A stretch of 64,000 bases of DNA from Rivularia sp963920925 (GCF_963920925.1 NZ_CAWUDI010000024.1:1-64000), one strand, 5' to 3'. Counted from the first letter of the stretch, positions 34,083 to 42,523 are shown. Numbers and translations are program-made. The notes: generated by a model from the letters alone, not told the origin.

Positions 34083-36707
34083 ATGAAAATAACTATCCCC
34101 GAACTATCTCTAGTAACGCTCATCGGTGCATCAGGCTCCGGTAAATCAAGCTTTGCAAAAAAACATTTTCAAGCATTTGAAGTTATATCTTCCGATTTTT
34201 GTCGCGGATTGGTTTCCAACGATGAAAACAGCCAAGATGCTTCCCGCGATGCTTTCGAGGTACTCCACTACATCGTTCATAAGCGTTTAGCAGCCGCCAA
34301 ACTAACAGTAATTGACGCAACCAACGTTCAAAGAGAAGATAGAAAATATTATGTAAACTTAGCAAAAGAATATCATTGTTTTCCCGTTGCCATAGTTTTA
34401 AATTTACCCGAAAATATCTGTCATCAACGCAACCAACAACGTCCAGATCGACAATTTGCTTCTTATGTAGTTCAGCGTCACGTGCAAAATTTAAAACGTT
34501 CTTTAAGAGGTTTAGAAAAAGAAGGTTTTCGTTACGTTTACGTGCTTAATTCCATCGAAGAAATCGAAGCCGTAGAAATCCAACGTAAACCATTATGGAA
34601 CAATCGCAAACATGAGCATGGTCCCTTTGACATCATCGGCGATATTCACGGTTGCTGCGATGAATTGGAATTACTATTAGAAAAACTAGGCTACCAAAAA
34701 TCAGTTAACAGCGTTAGCGAAGCGTGTCGCGATAGCGACATACAGTTATCAGTTATCAATAATAATTCTTCCCCCTCTCCTATTTACTCCCACCCCGAAG
34801 GACGCAAAGCCTTATTCCTCGGCGATTTGGTAGATAGAGGTCCCCGGATTCTTGATACTGTCAAACTCGTAAAAAACATGGTGGAAGCGGGTGCGGCGAT
34901 TTGCGTACCGGGTAATCATGAAAACAAGCTGTTACGAAAAATACGCGGTAAAAAAGTTAAAATTAATCACGGTTTAGAGCAAACTGTGGCAGAAATTGAA
35001 GCTTTATCTCCAGAAGTACGTGAACCTTTCCTTAAAGAAATTGAACAGTTTATCGACTCTTTGATAAGTCATTTTGTCCTAGATGACGGACGTTTGGTAG
35101 TTGCTCATGCGGGAATGCGTGAAGAAATGCAGGGAAGGGGTTCGGGAAAGGTGCGGAGTTTTGCGCTGTATGGTGAAAGTACTGGCGAAATTGATGAATT
35201 CGGCTTACCCGTGCGCTACAATTGGGCTGCGGAATATCGCGGTGAAGCGATGGTGGTTTACGGACATACCCCCGTACCGGAAGCGGAATGGTTGAATAAT
35301 ACGATTGATATTGATACGGGTTGCGTTTTTGGTGGTAAGTTGACGGCTTTGCGTTATCCAGAAACGGAATTGGTAAGTGTTGATGCAGCGAAAGTTTACT
35401 GCGAACCCGTAAAACCTTTGGGTAATATAACAGGTGCGGGAATCACTTCGCAACAGCACTTAGATGACGTTTTAAATATTGATGATGTCTTGGGTAAGCG
35501 AATTATTAATGTACGTCTGCAAAACAAGATTACCATTCGAGAAGAAAATTCCATTGCAGCTTTGGAAGTGATGAGTCGGTTTGCTGCAAATCCCAAATGG
35601 TTGATTTACCTTCCTCCTACCATGTCACCCGTCGAAACTTCTCAATTACCCGGATATTTGGAGCATCCAAAAGAAGCTTTTGCTTATTATAAAAACGAAG
35701 GAATTACTGAAGTTATTTGCGAAGAAAAACACATGGGTTCGCGAGCAGTAGTTATTGTATGTCGCGATGAGGAAGCTGTTAAAAGAAGATTCGGAATTGT
35801 TAATGAAGGAATCGATATTTGTTACACTCGCACCGGAAGACGCTTTTTTAATAATTCGGAATTAGAAACTCAGTTTTTAACAGGAGTAAATAAAGCTATT
35901 ACTGATAGTGATTTCTGGTCAAGATTAAATACAGATTGGGTATGTCTCGATTGCGAACTGATGCCCTGGTCGGCGAAAGCTCAAGGATTAATCCGGAGTC
36001 AATATGCAGCAGTTGGTGCAGCTTCTCGTCCGGCTTTAAGTAATGCCATAAATTTACTTACGCAAGCCAGTCAAAACTGTATTGAAGTTAACTCATTGCT
36101 TAGTAAATTTCAAGAACGCCAGCAAATGGCAAACCAATATGTAGACGCTTACCGTCGCTACTGTTGGGAAGTTAACGATATTGCCGATATCAAACTGGCA
36201 CCATTTCATATTTTAGCTACCGAAGGTGCGGTACATACAGATAAAAACCATCGCTGGCACATGGAACAAGCTGCAATGTTAGAAGCAGCTAATCCCGAAT
36301 TATTAATGGCAACTAATTACAAAATTATAGATTTAAACGACCCCAGCAGCGAAGCAGAAGGAACCCATTGGTGGGAGGAAATGACAAGTAAAGGGGGTGA
36401 AGGAATGGTTGTCAAACCGCTAGAATTTATCGTTAAAGGTAAACGCGGAATTTTGCAACCAGCGGTGAAATGTCGCGGTAAAGAATATCTGCGGATTATT
36501 TACGGAGCGGAATATACTACCGAAGAGAACTTAGAACGTCTGCGTAAGCGCGGGTTATCTTTGAAACGTTCCTTGGCAATGCGGGAATTTGCTTTAGGGG
36601 TGGAAGCATTGGAAAGATTTGTTGCAGAAGCGCCGTTGAGAAGGGTTCACGAGTGCGTGTTTGGGGTTTTGGCTTTGGAGAGTGAAGCGGTAGATCCGAG
36701 GTTGTAG
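34083..36707 (+). CDS. pnkp: Bacterial RNA repair enzyme Pnkp: polynucleotide kinase-phosphatase-ligase
   Basis: This 874-residue three-domain enzyme heals and seals broken RNA. Kinase: GASGSGKSS (K21, S22), D38 and R41. Metallophosphatase with 2',3'-phosphatase activity: D187 and H189 in IGDIHGCC, GDLVDRG (D248, R252), GNHE (N278, H279) and VVAHAGM. Ligase adenylyltransferase: motif I EEKHMGSR with K549 as the likely adenylated lysine, CLDCELMPWSAKAQGL, GGEGMVVKP and AVKCRGKEYLRI. The kinase and first phosphatase residues fall at the numbers I recall for Clostridium thermocellum Pnkp. Later ones are shifted by 15 because of an in-frame repeat insertion at 34701-34770. It acts together with Hen1. 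Confidence 0.95.
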   Translation: MKITIPELSLVTLIGASGSGKSSFAKKHFQAFEVISSDFCRGLVSNDENSQDASRDAFEVLHYIVHKRLAAAKLTVIDATNVQREDRKYYVNLAKEYHCFPVAIVLNLPENICHQRNQQRPDRQFASYVVQRHVQNLKRSLRGLEKEGFRYVYVLNSIEEIEAVEIQRKPLWNNRKHEHGPFDIIGDIHGCCDELELLLEKLGYQKSVNSVSEACRDSDIQLSVINNNSSPSPIYSHPEGRKALFLGDLVDRGPRILDTVKLVKNMVEAGAAICVPGNHENKLLRKIRGKKVKINHGLEQTVAEIEALSPEVREPFLKEIEQFIDSLISHFVLDDGRLVVAHAGMREEMQGRGSGKVRSFALYGESTGEIDEFGLPVRYNWAAEYRGEAMVVYGHTPVPEAEWLNNTIDIDTGCVFGGKLTALRYPETELVSVDAAKVYCEPVKPLGNITGAGITSQQHLDDVLNIDDVLGKRIINVRLQNKITIREENSIAALEVMSRFAANPKWLIYLPPTMSPVETSQLPGYLEHPKEAFAYYKNEGITEVICEEKHMGSRAVVIVCRDEEAVKRRFGIVNEGIDICYTRTGRRFFNNSELETQFLTGVNKAITDSDFWSRLNTDWVCLDCELMPWSAKAQGLIRSQYAAVGAASRPALSNAINLLTQASQNCIEVNSLLSKFQERQQMANQYVDAYRRYCWEVNDIADIKLAPFHILATEGAVHTDKNHRWHMEQAAMLEAANPELLMATNYKIIDLNDPSSEAEGTHWWEEMTSKGGEGMVVKPLEFIVKGKRGILQPAVKCRGKEYLRIIYGAEYTTEENLERLRKRGLSLKRSLAMREFALGVEALERFVAEAPLRRVHECVFGVLALESEAVDPRL
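34701..34770. repeat. Dispersed repeat inserted in frame within pnkp
   Basis: The block GCGTTAGCGAAGCGTGTCGC followed by GATAGCGACA and CAGTTATCAGTTATCAAT is repeat sequence normally found between genes. A relative at 54370-54410 has GTTAGCGAAGCGTGGCGG and ATTATCAATGAACA, and 44072-44100 has CGCAGCGTGTCCGAAGGACA. Here it encodes NSVSEACRDSDIQLSVINNN between the first and second phosphatase motifs of Pnkp, without breaking the frame. Confidence 0.75.
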
Positions 36708-37128
36708 GGGGAAATTAATTTCTTGTGTGAGGCGCATTTTACCGCCTTGGAATAAATTCCCAGGCTCAAACACCAAGTGGTCTAAAGACGACTAAATAAG
36801 GATTTTAGTGCGTTTCAACGTACTTTGTTTATTAGCCTTGAAATTGATTTCAAGGCGGGAATGGAGCCTGTAGGCTACTTCTACGTACACCATAACGTTT
36901 TCAATAAAAGGGGAAGGGGGTGAGGTTAAGTTTTTATAGCATCGAAATGAAAATCCCCATATTTCCCGAAAATCCTCCCAAAAAACTGTAGAAAATTAAA
37001 TAAACTTCTAGAAAACTTTATGAAATTAAATTTATAATTAATTTCCCCATGAGATAATTTCAAAATATTACATTTTTAGTTAAAACATTTAAGCTCGTTT
37101 TTATACTAATTGGGGAAATTAGCGTATA
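36708..37128. other. Intergenic region between pnkp and the kinase-FGE gene
   Basis: No gene was seen. It holds the four-hairpin repeat (36742-36859) and then an AT-rich stretch that presumably carries the promoter of the GTG-started gene at 37129. Confidence 0.5.
36742..36859. repeat. Four-hairpin dispersed element, copy A
   Basis: It runs from CCGCCTTGGAATAAATTCCC through AGTGGTCTAAAGACGACT and AGTGCGTTTCAACGTACT to AGCCTTGAAATTGATTTCAA and GGCGG. Each block is its own hairpin and the ends also complement each other. Copy B is at 39152-39268 and a partial copy at 57211-57281. Copy A keeps pairing in the second hairpin while its bases differ from copy B. Confidence 0.85.
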
Positions 37129-38922
37129 GTGAATACTTTAGTTGGACGTTATGAAATCACTCGTCAATTAGGTGGAGGTGGTTTTGCAATCACCTATCTC
37201 GCAAGAGACACCATGCAACCGAGTAAACCCCTATGTGTAGTCAAGCAACTACGTCCTAACAAAACTCATCCGCGATTAATAGAGTTATTTCATAAAGAAG
37301 CAGCTATCTTAGAAAAATTGGGAAAACATCCTCAAATACCCCAGTTACTAGCGCACTTTCAAGAAAATGATAACCTCTATATTGTTCAAGAACTTATTCA
37401 AGGGCATGATTTAAGCAAAGAAATTTTTTCAGGGAAGCGATTGAGCGAAGGTTATGCCAGCAAGTTATTACAAAGCATTTTAGAAATATTATCCTTCGTG
37501 CATCAGCAAGGAGTAATTCACCGGGATATCAAACCCCAAAACCTCATGCGTCGTCAAGAAGATGGCAGAATATTTCTGATTGACTTTGGTGCGGTTAAAG
37601 AATTGGGGAGTTTGATGTTAAATTCTCAAGGTGAAGTAATTTCGAGCATGGTAATTGGTACGCCGGGATATATGCCTAACGAACAGGGTTTGGGTAAACC
37701 TTGTTTAGCGAGCGATATTTATGCGACAGGAATGACTGTAATTCAAGCTTTGACAGGTACTCAACCTTCTTGGTTAGAAGAAAATCCCGAGACTGGTGAA
37801 GTGATATGGTTAGGTAGAGTATCCATTAGCCAGTATTTAGCAGAAGTCATTACCAGAATGGTACGTCGCCACCATAGTTTTCGTTATTCTCATGCCAGAT
37901 ATGCATTACAAGCGCTGAATTTACCAACGCGGCTGTCACCGTCAGTTCCGCCGAAACCACTACCTAATCCACCAATACCAATTAATTTTTCACGTCGCAA
38001 AGCCCTGCAAATTATTAGTTTTGCTGGTAGTGGACTTTTACTTACTGTTGGAGGAAAAGCATTATTTGACAGTGTTTCAAGCCCAGATGATGTAAGTAAG
38101 CTCAAAAGCTTTGACTTTGAAACAGTCACAGTCAATGCAAGTGGAAATATCATTACCCGTCAACCACTTAACGCTAAGTATTTCACAGAAGATTTAGGTA
38201 ATGGTGTCATTTTAGAAATGGTGAAAATTCCTGGTGGTGACTTTTTCATGGGTTCACCAGCAGATGAGAAACAACGAAATGATGATGAAAGTCCCCAACA
38301 TCAAGTAAATGTTAAACCCTTTTTCATAGGTAAATTCGCAGTTACTCAAGCACAGTATCAAGAAATTATGGGTAAAAATTCTTCTATCTTCAAAGGAAAA
38401 AAACGTCCCGTAGAATCAGTTACCTGGAATGATGCGACGGAATTTTGTCAGAAGTTAACCGAGAAAACCGGAAGAGAATATCGTTTACCTAGTGAAGCTG
38501 AGTGGGAATATGCTTGTCGGGCTGGAACTACCACACCGTTTCACTTCGGCGCGACAATTACCACTGATTTAGCTAATTACAATGGTAATCAAACCTATGG
38601 GGATGCACCAAACGGTAAATATCGTCAAGAAACAAGACAAGTAGGTAGTTTCCCTCCCAATACTTTTGGCTTGTACGATATGCACGGTAATGTCTTGGAG
38701 TGGTGTCAGGATACCTGGCATGAAAATTATAATGGCGCACCTACTGATGGTAGTGCTTGGATTGAGAATGGTAATGATTCTTTTCGAGTAATGCGGGGCG
38801 GTTGCTGGCCCGACGATCCTGAGTACTGCCGTTCCGCGTCTCGTTACAACGCTTCGCGCGATGTCAGCAACGACTCCTATTTTGGTTTTCGTGTTGTCTG
38901 CGGGGTTGGGAGGGACTCTTAA
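37129..38922 (+). CDS. Serine/threonine protein kinase fused to a formylglycine-generating-enzyme (SUMF1-like) domain
   Basis: This 597-residue protein starts at GTG 37129. The Hanks-type kinase (about 7-265) is complete: glycine loop QLGGGGFAITYLARD, VVKQL lysine K39, HRDIKPQN (D133) and DFG 152-154. A single membrane segment follows (about 290-312, ALQIISFAGSGLLLTVGG). The C-terminal FGE-sulfatase domain (about 355-597) has FFMGSPADEKQRNDDESP, FFIGKFAVTQAQYQEIMG, YRLPSEAEWEYACRAGT and NVLEWCQDTW. The kinase would be cytoplasmic and the FGE fold outside. The last 43 codons (38791 on) differ sharply in base use and look like a DGR variable region, so the domain may bind diverse ligands rather than make formylglycine. 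Confidence 0.9.
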   Translation: MNTLVGRYEITRQLGGGGFAITYLARDTMQPSKPLCVVKQLRPNKTHPRLIELFHKEAAILEKLGKHPQIPQLLAHFQENDNLYIVQELIQGHDLSKEIFSGKRLSEGYASKLLQSILEILSFVHQQGVIHRDIKPQNLMRRQEDGRIFLIDFGAVKELGSLMLNSQGEVISSMVIGTPGYMPNEQGLGKPCLASDIYATGMTVIQALTGTQPSWLEENPETGEVIWLGRVSISQYLAEVITRMVRRHHSFRYSHARYALQALNLPTRLSPSVPPKPLPNPPIPINFSRRKALQIISFAGSGLLLTVGGKALFDSVSSPDDVSKLKSFDFETVTVNASGNIITRQPLNAKYFTEDLGNGVILEMVKIPGGDFFMGSPADEKQRNDDESPQHQVNVKPFFIGKFAVTQAQYQEIMGKNSSIFKGKKRPVESVTWNDATEFCQKLTEKTGREYRLPSEAEWEYACRAGTTTPFHFGATITTDLANYNGNQTYGDAPNGKYRQETRQVGSFPPNTFGLYDMHGNVLEWCQDTWHENYNGAPTDGSAWIENGNDSFRVMRGGCWPDDPEYCRSASRYNASRDVSNDSYFGFRVVCGVGRDS

Positions 38923-38925
38923 TAG
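38791..38925 (+). other. Candidate DGR variable region (VR) at the 3' end of the FGE domain
   Basis: The codons from MRGGCWPDDPEYCRSAS to GFRVVCGVG are mostly NNC/NNT at positions that in cyanobacterial templates are AAC/AAT, typically giving a GGSWNNNP…CRSA…GFRVV pattern. Third positions are GC-rich, against AT-rich in the rest of the gene. The 3' end (GGTTTTCGTGTTGTCTGCGG, then GTTGGGAGGGACTC) is G-rich and resembles the initiation-of-mutagenic-homing end. No template repeat or reverse transcriptase was seen in the window, so it would be a remote target. Confidence 0.6.
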
Positions 38926-39477
38926 CCCTTTATACTTTTCCCCTTATGCTCTCTGCTCTTTTTTCTTTACCCTCTCCCCCCTTCGACGGTCGATTTTTTT
39001 GATATTAATAATTGTAGGGTGCTGTTAGTAGGAGAGTACGGCACCATGAATTTAAGTTATGGATGAAATCATTAATGAATAAACTCATATTTAAAACATG
39101 GCGATTCTAAAGTTAAAAAATATAGATACCATTGTTAATTAGCCATCATTACCGCCTTGGAATAAATTCCCAGGCTCAAACACAAAGTCTGATAAATCAG
39201 ACTGGGTAAGATTTTAGTGCGTTTTAACGTACTTTGTTTATTAGCCTTGAAATTGATTTCAAGGCGGGTATCGGAGCAAAACGCGAGATTGGTGCTGTCA
39301 CCATTCCAAAGAATTCGTTTCAATCTTGAATTATTCCTGTAGGCTGCTGTTATCGCGACAGCGTGACGCACCATTTTTTATTAAATTTATTCACAACCCA
39401 ACATTAAAACGGTGCGTTAGACGCGAACACAAATTAACTCATCACCATCATAATTACCCATCGCGTCATAACACACC
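38926..39477. other. Gene-free region after the kinase-FGE gene
   Basis: There is no gene in about 550 bases. It contains a T/C-rich stretch after the stop (CTTATGCTCTCTGCTC type, as seen after DGR variable regions), the four-hairpin element copy B, and GACGCACC / GGTGCGTT and TAGGGTGTG-type inverted repeat pieces near 39354-39480. Confidence 0.5.
39152..39268. repeat. Four-hairpin dispersed element, copy B
   Basis: Same order as 36742-36859, about 90% identical outside the second hairpin. The second hairpin reads AGTCTGATAAATCAGACT in place of AGTGGTCTAAAGACGACT, so both arms changed together. Confidence 0.85.
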
Positions 39478-39963
39478 CTACTTTTCTCTCCGCTTCATTT
39501 GTTCAAAATTCTTCTTCTCAAAATACTGCTGATGCTCATCACTTGCTAACCAATAATCCGCATCTGGTTTAATCTCCGTCACAACATCTTTTTCATACTT
39601 CCCAGAATCCTGTAATTTCTGCTTTGAATTTCTCGCCATTACTTCTTGCTCGGAATTATGAAAAAATATTACAGAACGATATTGTTCTCCTCTATCTGGC
39701 CCTTGACGATTTAAAGTTGTAGGGTCATGAATTTTCCAAAATACTTCTAATAACTCTTCGTAACTAATAATAGAAGCATCATATTCAACTTGTGTAACTT
39801 CAGCGTGCCCGGTAATTCTAGAAACCACATCAAGATAGCAGGGATTTTCAAAATGTCCCCCCATATATCCCACCGAAGTAGAAGTAACGCCCTTTAATCT
39901 GCGAAAAGCGGCTTCTACACCCCAAAAACAACCCGCACCAAATGTAGCTTTTTCCATTATCAA
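39478..39963 (-). CDS. msrA: Peptide methionine sulfoxide reductase MsrA
   Basis: This 161-residue enzyme reduces methionine-S-sulfoxide in proteins and free methionine, part of oxidative-stress defence. The catalytic motif FGAGCFWGVEAAFRR is near the N-terminus, followed by VGYMGGHFENPCYLDV, GHAEVTQVEYD, FWKIHDPTTLNRQGPDRGEQYRS and the FYxxxxHQQYF-like DEHQQYFEKK. The length is that of the short single-domain form, without a fused MsrB. A MITE-like element lies 18 bases upstream of its start. Confidence 0.95.
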   Translation of the reverse strand: MIMEKATFGAGCFWGVEAAFRRLKGVTSTSVGYMGGHFENPCYLDVVSRITGHAEVTQVEYDASIISYEELLEVFWKIHDPTTLNRQGPDRGEQYRSVIFFHNSEQEVMARNSKQKLQDSGKYEKDVVTEIKPDADYWLASDEHQQYFEKKNFEQMKRREK

Positions 39964-39981
39964 ATTATTTTTATAAATTTT

Positions 39982-40072
39982 AGGACTTACGCAATAGTAA
40001 CGATAAATTAACTATTGCAGCCGTTGTGATCCCCCCAACCCCCCTTATGAAGGGGGGCTTTACGTAAATCCT
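39982..40072. repeat. MITE-like element with AGGACTTACGCAA ends, copy 1
   Basis: It begins AGGACTTACGCAA and ends with the imperfect complement TTACGTAAATCCT. Inside is a C-rich/G-rich hairpin (ATCCCCCCAACCCCCC … GGGGGGCT). It aligns over about 91 bases with the reverse complement of 53081-53172. No ORF is inside, so any transposition would need an enzyme in trans. Confidence 0.85.
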
Positions 40073-40159
40073 GAATTTAAAAGATTCTAACCCGCGCAGG
40101 CCGGTTTTGCTTGTGTAGCCGCGACTTCCAGTCGCCAGGTAATTTACTATAAATACAAT

Positions 40160-40315
40160 TTTATTTACTAATTCATCTTGCAGTAAGTTTCCCCCCAAAC
40201 TACGATAAGTAGCTGCAAAATCTTCGGTATAAAAGAAACGATAACCCCAAAACACAAAAGTGTGCCCTACGTCTAGCAAAAGAACATCAAATTTATTTAT
40301 GAAATCCATTAGCAA
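40160..40315 (-). pseudogene. N-terminal fragment of a HAD-family hydrolase gene
   Basis: From ATG 40315 leftwards the first 50 or so residues read FINKFDVLLLDVGHTFVFWG and EDFAATYRSLGGNLLQDELV, the start of a HAD-type hydrolase with motif I (LLLDVGHTF). The expected 150 or more remaining residues are missing. The open frame goes on to 39980 only through repeat sequence, including the MITE-like element, which encodes VKPPFIRGVGG. This is a truncated gene, with mobile repeats filling its former 3' part. Confidence 0.7.
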
Positions 40316-40445
40316 TTATTTTAGTAATCAAAAGAACCATTTTTACAACAAAACGTTTCCTTCCATACTATTAAAGGTAAAACTATACAGTTGAATGCTT
40401 TCTCAAAAGTGTTTAATATAAACTTTCGGTTTTCAGGGAGGCTTT

Positions 40446-41819
40446 GTGACAAATACTTTTTCATTTGAACCGGAAACTACCTTCGAGGTAATAGACGGTG
40501 GGTTTGACGGTGAATTTGATGGAACCGGAGATAGCGTTTTTCCCGGTAATTTTTTCACCGTGATACTTGGTAGCAGTGGTGAAGCTGCTGAATTTGCGGA
40601 ATTTAATATCGGTGAATTTTCGATTCCGGAAGGAACAACTATTACTAGTGCAAGATTCGATGTAAAAATTACTGGTTTAGAAGTAGGTGGATTGGGCGCT
40701 CCTTTTGGCGATAATCCCGATAGTATTGGTGCTTTTGGATATGCGGGTAATGGGGTTGCTGATGCTTCGGATTTTGAAGCAGGGGTACTTTTAGATACTG
40801 AAGATACTTCCAATCCATCTGTCGGGCAGCAGCTTTCTTTTGATGTTACCGATTTTGTGCAAAACTTGGTTAACAACGATGAATCTTTTGCAGGAATTGG
40901 TTTACGCGCTTTGGAATTTGGAGGTTTATTGGTAGATCCAACTTCCGTAAGTATGCCGACGTTGATAATTGAAACCGCTGCAACGTCTAATAATCCTCCT
41001 GTAGCTACTGACGATGTTGTTACAGCTTCTCAAAATACTGCTGTTATTATTCCCGTCGCGAATTTGCTCGGTAATGATACTGATAAGAATGGTGATTCTT
41101 TAACTATTACTGCCGTTAATAACGCTATCGGTGGTACTGTAACTCTTAACGATAACGGTACTATCGATGATTCCGGTGACGACACGATAATTTTTACCCC
41201 CAATCAAGATAACGGAAACGCCAACTTTGAATATACTGTGAGCGATCGCCAAGGTGGTACCGATGTTGGTTTAGTTACGGTAATGATTCCTAATAATATC
41301 GAGGGTAACGACACTCTCAAAGGTTTTGCTGGAGACGATATTCTCAAAGGTGGTAAGGGTAACGATCAAATCTTTGGTAACGCTGGAAATGATTTGTTAT
41401 TAGGCGGTAAGGGAAAAGATATTCTTGTCGGCGACGAGGGTAATGATTTTCTCGACGGCGGTAAGGGAAAAGATCAATTATATGGCGGTATTGGTAATGA
41501 TAATCTTTCGGGAGGAAAAAACCAAGATATTCTTGTCGGTGGCGAAGGAAATGATTTTCTCAATGGTGGTGCAGGTGCTGATACTTTGACTGGTGGTACG
41601 GGTGCCGATAATTTCTACCTTGATGGAAATAGTTCTACAAAAGATATAATTACTGACTTTAACTTAGGAGAAGGTGACAGAATTACTACCTTTAATAATC
41701 TTCTGTTCAAAGATTTATCTTTTTCTGGTAACGATATTTTATTTGGAGATACAGTATTAGCAACCCTAGAAGGATTTGATACTACTTCTTTTAATTCAAG
41801 TCACTTTTATGCGATTTGA
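40446..41819 (+). CDS. RTX calcium-binding protein with a cadherin/VCBS-like domain
   Basis: This 457-residue acidic protein starts at GTG 40446 after a good ribosome site (AGGGAGG). Residues about 1-175 are a beta-rich domain of unknown type. Residues about 180-280 are an Ig/cadherin-like domain (NNPPVATDDVVTASQNTAV, LLGNDTDKNGDSLTITAV, FEYTVSDRQGG). Residues about 282-400 hold about ten GGxGxDxLx repeats (GNDQIFGNAGNDLLLGGKGK) that bind calcium. The tail has the form of a type I secretion signal. No N-terminal signal peptide is present, which agrees. It is probably an extracellular or surface-layer protein. Confidence 0.9.
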   Translation: MTNTFSFEPETTFEVIDGGFDGEFDGTGDSVFPGNFFTVILGSSGEAAEFAEFNIGEFSIPEGTTITSARFDVKITGLEVGGLGAPFGDNPDSIGAFGYAGNGVADASDFEAGVLLDTEDTSNPSVGQQLSFDVTDFVQNLVNNDESFAGIGLRALEFGGLLVDPTSVSMPTLIIETAATSNNPPVATDDVVTASQNTAVIIPVANLLGNDTDKNGDSLTITAVNNAIGGTVTLNDNGTIDDSGDDTIIFTPNQDNGNANFEYTVSDRQGGTDVGLVTVMIPNNIEGNDTLKGFAGDDILKGGKGNDQIFGNAGNDLLLGGKGKDILVGDEGNDFLDGGKGKDQLYGGIGNDNLSGGKNQDILVGGEGNDFLNGGAGADTLTGGTGADNFYLDGNSSTKDIITDFNLGEGDRITTFNNLLFKDLSFSGNDILFGDTVLATLEGFDTTSFNSSHFYAI

Positions 41820-42160
41820 GAAAAGGTAAATTAATTAGTCAGGAATTAAGAGTTAGGAATTAGGAATTCAGATTTTTACTTTCTGAAAAAACCAAGATTT
41901 TATTTGCAGACAATTTTAGTCTTTGGTTATTAAAAATTCATCACTCTTAAGCCTAACTCTTAATTCGTTGAAAATAAAAAACTAATGAATTTAAAGCTTG
42001 AATTATTAATTAAATAAATTCAAGATAACTACCGTAATTCTATGCAATTGTTAACAAAATTTTATACAGATAAAGTCATAATCTTAAATTCAATGACATT
42101 ACGAAATAAGTACAATTATGATTGTAGAAGTATATATAAATTCTAGAAAGAGTTTGTCAT
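41820..42160. other. Intergenic gap with a perfect inverted repeat
   Basis: No gene was seen. A 15-base perfect inverted repeat, GAATTAAGAGTTAGG at 41843 and CCTAACTCTTAATTC ending at 41966, bounds a 124-base block. The block may be a small mobile element or the RTX gene terminator region. The remaining 190 bases are AT-rich and presumably hold the promoter of the next gene. Confidence 0.6.
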
Positions 42161-42496
42161 ATGGAAAATGCAGATCAACGCAAACTATTGTCAGCCCTAT
42201 CTCATGGAGCGATATTCCTTAGCTCTACGCTCGTAGCTGTCGCTATACCCATTGCAATTTTGTTTACTACAGAAGATTCAGTTGTAAAGGCTAATGCCAG
42301 AGAATCCTTGAATTTCCACATTAATCTTTATATATATGGATTAATCGCTGCAATGCTGACTGTAGTTATTATCGGTTTTCCATTACTGATGATTTTAGGT
42401 TTAATCAGTTTTATAATGCCGATTATCGCTATTGTGCAAATTTTAGGCTCACCAGATCAACCTTACCGCTATCCATTTATATTTCGTTTGGTATAA
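42161..42496 (+). CDS. DUF4870 family small membrane protein
   Basis: This 111-residue protein shows the DUF4870 pattern: RKLLSALSHGAIFLSSTLVAV, then VVKANARESLNFHINLYIYG and the long hydrophobic PLLMILGLISFIMPIIAIVQ. It has three predicted membrane helices and a short C-terminal FRLV. The family is widespread and of unknown function. It stands alone. Confidence 0.88.
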   Translation: MENADQRKLLSALSHGAIFLSSTLVAVAIPIAILFTTEDSVVKANARESLNFHINLYIYGLIAAMLTVVIIGFPLLMILGLISFIMPIIAIVQILGSPDQPYRYPFIFRLV

Positions 42497-42523
42497 TCGC
42501 TTATTTACCCATGTCTAAATGTA

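Noticed and set aside
37129..39477. A complete diversity-generating retroelement in the window
   Set aside because: No reverse transcriptase, accessory gene or template repeat could be found; only a candidate variable region is present.
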